DNA of 9,357 nt from Myxococcales bacterium (GTDB taxonomy: Bacteria > Myxococcota > Bradymonadia > REDH01): assembly GCA_018970625.1 (NCBI GenBank), contig JAGWVZ010000104.1, positions 1 through 9,357 on the forward strand, given 5' to 3'. Position numbers and translations under genes: made by a program. The stretch's first letter is position 1. The number at the start of each line of letters is the position of its first letter. Shown in pieces: positions 5,227 to 9,357 of this stretch. Under the pieces are notes generated by a model that did not search any database, had not been told where the DNA came from, and saw only the letters and a list, made by a program, of their open reading frames with translations.

Positions 5227-6891
5227 ATGGCTGAGCAACCGATATCCCGTCCTGAGTTTGCCGTTCCTCAGGACATCGAAGCCGAACGCAGCGTGCTCGG
5301 GGCCATTCTGCTCGATCCGACGTCGGCGCTGACGGAGATAGGCGACCGCCTGAAGGCCGAGGATTTCTACTCCGAGCAGCATCGGGTCATCTTTCGCGCC
5401 ATGTATGAGTTGGCGGGACGAGACGAACCGATCGACCTGATCACGGTCGCAGGTCGCCTACGCGTGTTGGGTCATTTGGAGACGGCCGGTGGAGCAGCCT
5501 ATCTGACCGAGCTGTCGTCCGTCGTTCCCACCACCATCCACGCAAGGGCCTACGCGGACATCGTCAAGCAGAAGTCCACGTTGCGCAGCGTCATGTCGTA
5601 CGCACGCGAGACGCTGTATTCGGCAACCGCGCCTCAAGAGGACATCGAGAAGTTCATCGATGACATGGCTCGCAAGGCCAACGCGATCGCGACTTCCGGT
5701 GTTGCTCGCAAAGTGTTGTCGCTCCGCGAAGCACTCGAACCCATGATCATGCAGGCCGAACAACTGGCCAACGCCGGACGTCGCGGCCTGACGGGCGTGC
5801 CCACGGGTTTTCACGCGCTCGACAAGCGCACCAACGGACTACAACCGGGTGATTTGCTGATTCTGGCCGCTCGGCCTGGCATGGGAAAAACAGCCCTTGC
5901 GCTCAACCTGCTGGTCAATGCTGCTCGCGACAAACGTCGCCCGACTCCCGGTGTGATCTTCAGCCTCGAAATGGGTGCAGGCCAGCTCGCTCAGCGTCTC
6001 TGGGCGTCGTCCTCCAAAGTTCCCATGGAGAACATCCGATCCGGCGACATCAGCAAGACGCAGTGGACAGCCCTGTACAACAGCTTCAAGGATCTGGCCG
6101 ACCTTCCCATCTTTATTGATGAGACAAGCTCGATTCCGATCGGCGAGCTGATGCGGAAGTGTCGGCAGTTGAAACAGGAACACGGCATCGGACTCGTGAT
6201 GATCGACTACCTTCAGCTGATGAGCGGTGCCGGATCAGCCAAGAACGTCAATCGTGAGCAGATTATCTCGGAGATCTCACGAAATCTGAAAGCGCTGGCC
6301 CGCGAGCTCGAACTTCCGGTCATTGCGTTGTCCCAGTTGAATCGTGGCGTAGAGTCGCGTGAAGACAAACGACCACTACTGAGCGACCTTCGCGAATCGG
6401 GAGCTATTGAGCAGGACGCAGACATCATCATGTTTCTGTACCGGGACTCCTATTACCAGGCGATGAAAGGAGCCAACGCGGGAGCCAGGGTCGGCAAAGG
6501 TCGCAACGGTGATGCGGAAGCGCCAGCGCCGGCTGCACAGGTAGACCCATCCCTGCCAGCCACCACTGAGTTGATTCTGGCGAAACATCGTTCGGGAGCC
6601 ACGGGTACTGTCGAACTCACCTTTCTTCCGAAATTCCTGTTGTTCACCAACAAGGAAGGAGACGGACCACCCACTCCGGACGAACCCATCGGTATGGCGC
6701 GCGATACACGGACAACAGGTCTGGAGCGAGATTTCTCTCCGCCACCTCCACTACCCGATCCGACGCTGTCGCCGGGCTCCGACGATCCCCGTGCGCCGTG
6801 GGACGGACCGATGCCGCCCGCTCCGGAGTTCCGCCCTGCCCATTATCATCTTCAGCCAGCCGACGATGATGATGATGATTTTCCGATCTGA
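5227..6891 (+). CDS. dnaB: Replicative DNA helicase DnaB
   Basis: The hexameric 5'-3' helicase that unwinds DNA at the replication fork. Here it has 554 residues, longer than the usual 440-470. The N-terminal DnaB domain (about 12-115) opens with PQDIEAERSVLGAILLD. The RecA-type motor (about 185-475) shows Walker A ARPGMGKT (215-222), Walker B VMIDYLQL (324-331), the SQLNRGVESR motif (369-378), DLRESGAIEQDAD (387-399) and the arginine-finger segment KHRSGATG (453-460). Two departures stand out. An Ala/Gly/Pro-rich insertion of about 27 residues falls within 411-450, between YRDSYY and the arginine finger. A tail of about 80 residues after FLLFTN is rich in Pro and Asp and ends D6-FPI. The ATG has only a weak upstream ribosome-binding site. 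It follows the lipoprotein gene and may share its transcript. Confidence 0.97.
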   Translation: MAEQPISRPEFAVPQDIEAERSVLGAILLDPTSALTEIGDRLKAEDFYSEQHRVIFRAMYELAGRDEPIDLITVAGRLRVLGHLETAGGAAYLTELSSVVPTTIHARAYADIVKQKSTLRSVMSYARETLYSATAPQEDIEKFIDDMARKANAIATSGVARKVLSLREALEPMIMQAEQLANAGRRGLTGVPTGFHALDKRTNGLQPGDLLILAARPGMGKTALALNLLVNAARDKRRPTPGVIFSLEMGAGQLAQRLWASSSKVPMENIRSGDISKTQWTALYNSFKDLADLPIFIDETSSIPIGELMRKCRQLKQEHGIGLVMIDYLQLMSGAGSAKNVNREQIISEISRNLKALARELELPVIALSQLNRGVESREDKRPLLSDLRESGAIEQDADIIMFLYRDSYYQAMKGANAGARVGKGRNGDAEAPAPAAQVDPSLPATTELILAKHRSGATGTVELTFLPKFLLFTNKEGDGPPTPDEPIGMARDTRTTGLERDFSPPPPLPDPTLSPGSDDPRAPWDGPMPPAPEFRPAHYHLQPADDDDDDFPI

Positions 6892-6967
6892 ATCATCTGG
6901 TAACCGTACGCACTCATTCGACGCGCTGCTGGGTACGACGATTCTCTTTCGTGCACCTGGCTCGCTG

Positions 6968-7846
6968 TCAGGTCTGCTTTCGGTGAACGCCGTATAGTAG
7001 CATGCAGTCGGTCCATTCGCGCATCATCGTCCCTGCATCAGGGAATCTCTCGGCGGGAGAGCGAGAGGTGGCTCTACGATAGAAAACACGCACCCACTCG
7101 GGGAGATGTATCGGCATGGGGTCGAGGTGCCCATACACGTGGGTAGAAACGATCTGTTCAACCGAGTCCAATGGCATGGGAGAGCGCCCTGCCATGAGCT
7201 CGTAAAGGAGTATGCCCAGGCTGTACACATCGGAAGGCATGCCTACCTCCCCGGTCCGCGAGCACAGCTCCGGTGAAGCGTACAGGGGGGTCCCGCGAGC
7301 TCCGACCGTAATCGCCTGAGAAACCACCCGGGCGTTCACGAAATCAAAGAGTTTTACCGAGCCGGTCGCATGGGCATAAAGACGCGACATTACGAACAGG
7401 TTCTCAGGCTTTATGTCCAGATGAACCCAGCCCGCGCTATGCAAAGCGTCCACACAACAGAGAATGCGCCCGAACATCTGAAAACTGGCGAGCGATGCAG
7501 GGGTAGCGGTGGCCATCCAGCTGTGCAGCGGAATGCCGTCCAGATATTCCATCACTGCGTAAGCGGCACGTTTTCCACCACGGGCGCGGGTGATGCCATG
7601 CTGAATGACCTTTACCAGCCACGGCGAGTCGGCCTGCTGAACCAGCGCGGCCTCGGACTCAATCCGCTGCGTGACAAGGGCAGGGTCCGCATCGACCAGC
7701 GAATCATACACCTTAATGGCGACTCGCTCGGCTGTATGGACATCCAGCGCCAGATAGACGGTGCCGTCGGAGCCGGCGCCAATCACGCGCTCGAAGCGCC
7801 ATCGCCTGGCCAGGACGAAGTCGCGCAAGGTTCGCTGTTCTGACAT
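6968..7846 (-). CDS. Soluble Ser/Thr protein kinase with altered HRD and DFG motifs
   Basis: A 292-residue Hanks-type kinase that is almost nothing but the kinase domain, with no membrane span, PASTA or other sensor region. Visible elements are the glycine loop GAGSDGTV (23-30), VAIK with Lys45, a helix-C Glu (63 or 65), HLDIKPEN (142-149), DFV (168-170), a GTPLYASPE activation-loop end (185-193), SDVYSLG with Asp206, and the late Arg267. The catalytic Asp144, Lys146 and Asn149 are kept. HRD has become HLD, and the DFG glycine is Val170 (codon GTG at 7339-7337). It may be active but differently regulated, or weakened. I chose the ATG at 7846, 17 bp after the rarA stop, over a GTG at 7891 that overlaps rarA and lacks a ribosome-binding site. 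It is probably co-transcribed with rarA and converges on dnaB. Confidence 0.88.
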   Translation of the reverse strand: MSEQRTLRDFVLARRWRFERVIGAGSDGTVYLALDVHTAERVAIKVYDSLVDADPALVTQRIESEAALVQQADSPWLVKVIQHGITRARGGKRAAYAVMEYLDGIPLHSWMATATPASLASFQMFGRILCCVDALHSAGWVHLDIKPENLFVMSRLYAHATGSVKLFDFVNARVVSQAITVGARGTPLYASPELCSRTGEVGMPSDVYSLGILLYELMAGRSPMPLDSVEQIVSTHVYGHLDPMPIHLPEWVRVFYRRATSRSPAERFPDAGTMMREWTDCMLLYGVHRKQT

Positions 7847-7863
7847 GGAGACCTGTTGCGCCT

Positions 7864-9189
7864 CTACCGGGCCGAAGACTTGCGTCGCCACTGCTGAAGA
7901 CGCGCGAGAATGTGTTGTTCATACCCCTGGCCGGACGGCTCATAATAATGACGTCCCTGAAGGCGCTCGGGCAGGTATTGTTCGTCGACGTGATGTCCGT
8001 CATAGGAATGGGGATAGCGGTACCCTTTGCCGAATCCCATCTGTTTCATCACGACGTTGGCAGCCTGAACAAGCTGCCGGGGGATTTCAAGCGACGGCCA
8101 CGCGAGCACATCCTTGCGCGTCTTCCCGTATGCGGCGATGACGGCGTTCGATTTGGGTGCCGTCGCGAGATAGGTGCACGCCTGTGTCATGGCCAGCGAA
8201 CCCTCGGGCATTCCAACCAGCTGAAAAGCCTGCACGGCAGACATGGCCACCTGGAGGGCGCGCGGGTCGGCATTGCCAATGTCTTCAGAAGCAAAAATGA
8301 CCATGCGGCGGAGCAGAAACATGGGATCCTCGCCGCCTTCCAGCATACGCACCATGTAGTACATCGCGGCGTCAGGGTCGCTTCCGCGCATGGACTTGAT
8401 GAATGCCGAAGCCAACTGATAGTGCTGGTCTCCATTTCGGTCGTAAAGAACCATCCGTTTCTGCTGCGCCTCGGCGACCGTGTCGACGGTGATGACTCCG
8501 GGATCGGGCGCAGCGGCCTGTTGCACGGCTAACGAGGCGGCAATCTCAAGCGTGTTGAGTAAATGTCGCGCGTCGCCGTTGCACCCTCGGACAAGGGATT
8601 GCAGGGCGTCGTCCTGCACCACCGGGCCCGTGGGACCCAGCCCGCGCTCGGCGTCTCGCAGTGCCTGGTGGACGAGGTCGGCCAGCTCATCATCGTTTAG
8701 CGAATGCAAGGTCAGGATTCGACAGCGCGACCGAAGCGCATTGTTCACCTCGAATCCCGGATTCTCGGTGGTGGCACCAATCAGGGTGACGACACCACCC
8801 TCCACATAGGGAAGCAGCGCATCCTGCTGAGCTTTGTTGAAGCGATGGATTTCGTCGATGAACAGGACGGTAGGCAGATGCTCGCGTAAGCTGCGGACCC
8901 GGGCGCCCTCAATCGACTCGCGTAGCTCTTTCACACCCGAGGAAACAGCCGAGAGCGGATGAAAGAAGGCGTTCATCTGCTGAGCATAGAGCCGGGCCAG
9001 TGTAGTCTTGCCCGTGCCCGGCGGCCCCCAGAAGATCATGCTCACCAGCTTCTTCTGTTCCAGAAGGCTATGCAGCAGCCGACCCGGCTCGAGCAGATGC
9101 TTCTGACCGACGAACTCGGCGAGCGTCTGCGGTCGCATGCGCTCCGCGAGCGGCACCCAGTTGGATTCAGCAGAGCGAACCGAGGACAT
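7864..9189 (-). CDS. rarA: Replication-associated recombination protein A (RarA/MgsA), AAA+ ATPase
   Basis: A conserved clamp-loader-like ATPase that acts at stalled forks and single-strand gaps. It has 441 residues from the ATG at 9189, typical for the family. Motifs, numbered from that ATG: LAERMRPQTLAEFVGQ (14-29), Walker A GPPGTGKT (55-62), Walker B LFIDEIHRF (109-117), sensor 1 IGATTEN (137-143), the arginine-finger stretch LRSRCR (152-157), and sensor 2 GDARHLLN (205-212). The C-terminal MgsA region includes HYQLASAFIKSMRGSDPDAA (256-275) and FASEDIGNADP (299-309). A TTG two codons upstream is possible but less likely. A GAGAG lies 6 nt upstream of the ATG. The strong terminator just upstream (9242-9283) isolates it from the previous gene, so its promoter should lie within about 50 bp. 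The kinase gene follows after 17 bp. Confidence 0.96.
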   Translation of the reverse strand: MSSVRSAESNWVPLAERMRPQTLAEFVGQKHLLEPGRLLHSLLEQKKLVSMIFWGPPGTGKTTLARLYAQQMNAFFHPLSAVSSGVKELRESIEGARVRSLREHLPTVLFIDEIHRFNKAQQDALLPYVEGGVVTLIGATTENPGFEVNNALRSRCRILTLHSLNDDELADLVHQALRDAERGLGPTGPVVQDDALQSLVRGCNGDARHLLNTLEIAASLAVQQAAAPDPGVITVDTVAEAQQKRMVLYDRNGDQHYQLASAFIKSMRGSDPDAAMYYMVRMLEGGEDPMFLLRRMVIFASEDIGNADPRALQVAMSAVQAFQLVGMPEGSLAMTQACTYLATAPKSNAVIAAYGKTRKDVLAWPSLEIPRQLVQAANVVMKQMGFGKGYRYPHSYDGHHVDEQYLPERLQGRHYYEPSGQGYEQHILARLQQWRRKSSAR

Positions 9190-9241
9190 TCGCAACTCTC
9201 AGTCGGGAGACGTGCGAAATGGATGTGCCAGCAGACGCCAT

Positions 9242-9283
9242 AAAAAGAAAGGCGCTGCACCGGTAGGACCGATGCAGCGCCTT
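9242..9283 (-). terminator. Strong intrinsic terminator of the gene entering from the right
   Basis: AAGGCGCTGCA (9249-9259) pairs perfectly with TGCAGCGCCTT (9273-9283). Inside it, CGGT (9261-9264) pairs with ACCG (9268-9271) across one mismatch, leaving a 3-nt loop. On the minus strand the hairpin is followed by TTTCTTTTTA, a classical U-tract. On the plus strand there is no T-tract, so it acts on leftward transcription only. Confidence 0.88.
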
Positions 9284-9317
9284 ACTCCATACGAACGTAG
9301 ACCAGCGCTAACGAGAA

Positions 9318-9357
9318 TCAGTTACCCGAGCCTTCGCTGGGCTCCGGAAGGCCTGAA
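9318..9357 (-). CDS. Possible C-terminal end of a gene outside the window
   Basis: One minus-strand frame reads SGLPEPSEGSGN and then a TGA stop (9320-9318), 35 nt before the terminator hairpin. Its small-polar and acidic composition suits a disordered C-terminus. Two other frames are open over part of the stretch, so the frame is a guess. That some gene ends near here is well supported by the terminator. Its product cannot be identified. Confidence 0.35.
   Translation of the reverse strand, partial: SGLPEPSEGSGN

Noticed and set aside
7847..7891. Longer kinase form starting at GTG 7891
   Set aside because: It overlaps the end of rarA and lacks a ribosome-binding site. The ATG at 7846 starts close before the kinase domain with an AGG 5 nt upstream.

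Overview
The window is a GC-rich (about 60% by eye), densely packed bacterial chromosomal segment with six complete protein genes, the probable 3' tip of a seventh, and on the left edge what looks like the promoter and leader of an rRNA operon lying outside the window. The gene mix is core replication and repair functions (DnaB, RarA), a soluble Ser/Thr kinase, a zinc-ribbon/membrane/FGE-fold protein and a Fur-family regulator. It suggests a free-living Gram-negative lineage rich in Ser/Thr kinases. Gemmatimonadota is my best guess from gene style, with Acidobacteriota or Myxococcota possible. I see no mobile element, CRISPR array, tRNA gene or foreign-looking island.

Layout. Positions 1-200 (minus strand): a sigma70-like promoter (195-166) and a boxA-like antitermination element (79-66) pointing left, as expected for an rrn operon. 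Positions 424-1656 (minus): a helical TPR-like repeat protein. Positions 2062-2571 (plus): a Fur/PerR-family regulator. Positions 2683-4233 (minus): an N-terminal zinc ribbon, one membrane span and an FGE-sulfatase-fold domain outside the membrane. Positions 4333-5131 (plus): a near-consensus promoter, then a small lipoprotein with 21-bp in-frame repeats. Positions 5227-6891 (plus): replicative helicase DnaB with an internal insertion and an unusual acidic tail. Positions 6968-7846 (minus): a kinase with altered catalytic motifs, directly behind rarA (7864-9189, minus). Positions 9242-9283 (minus): a strong intrinsic terminator for the gene entering from the right.

How they work together. DnaB and RarA both act at the replication fork: DnaB unwinds DNA, and RarA handles stalled forks and gaps. 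They are convergent, with the kinase between them. The kinase starts 17 bp after the rarA stop codon and is probably co-transcribed with it. The other genes look like separate single-gene units. The most notable points are the departures from family norms: a kinase with DFV for DFG and HLD for HRD, a DnaB ending in an SSB-like acidic/hydrophobic tip, a Fur-family protein that keeps one regulatory metal site, and an FGE-fold protein without the catalytic cysteines. No clearly new multi-gene system is evident.
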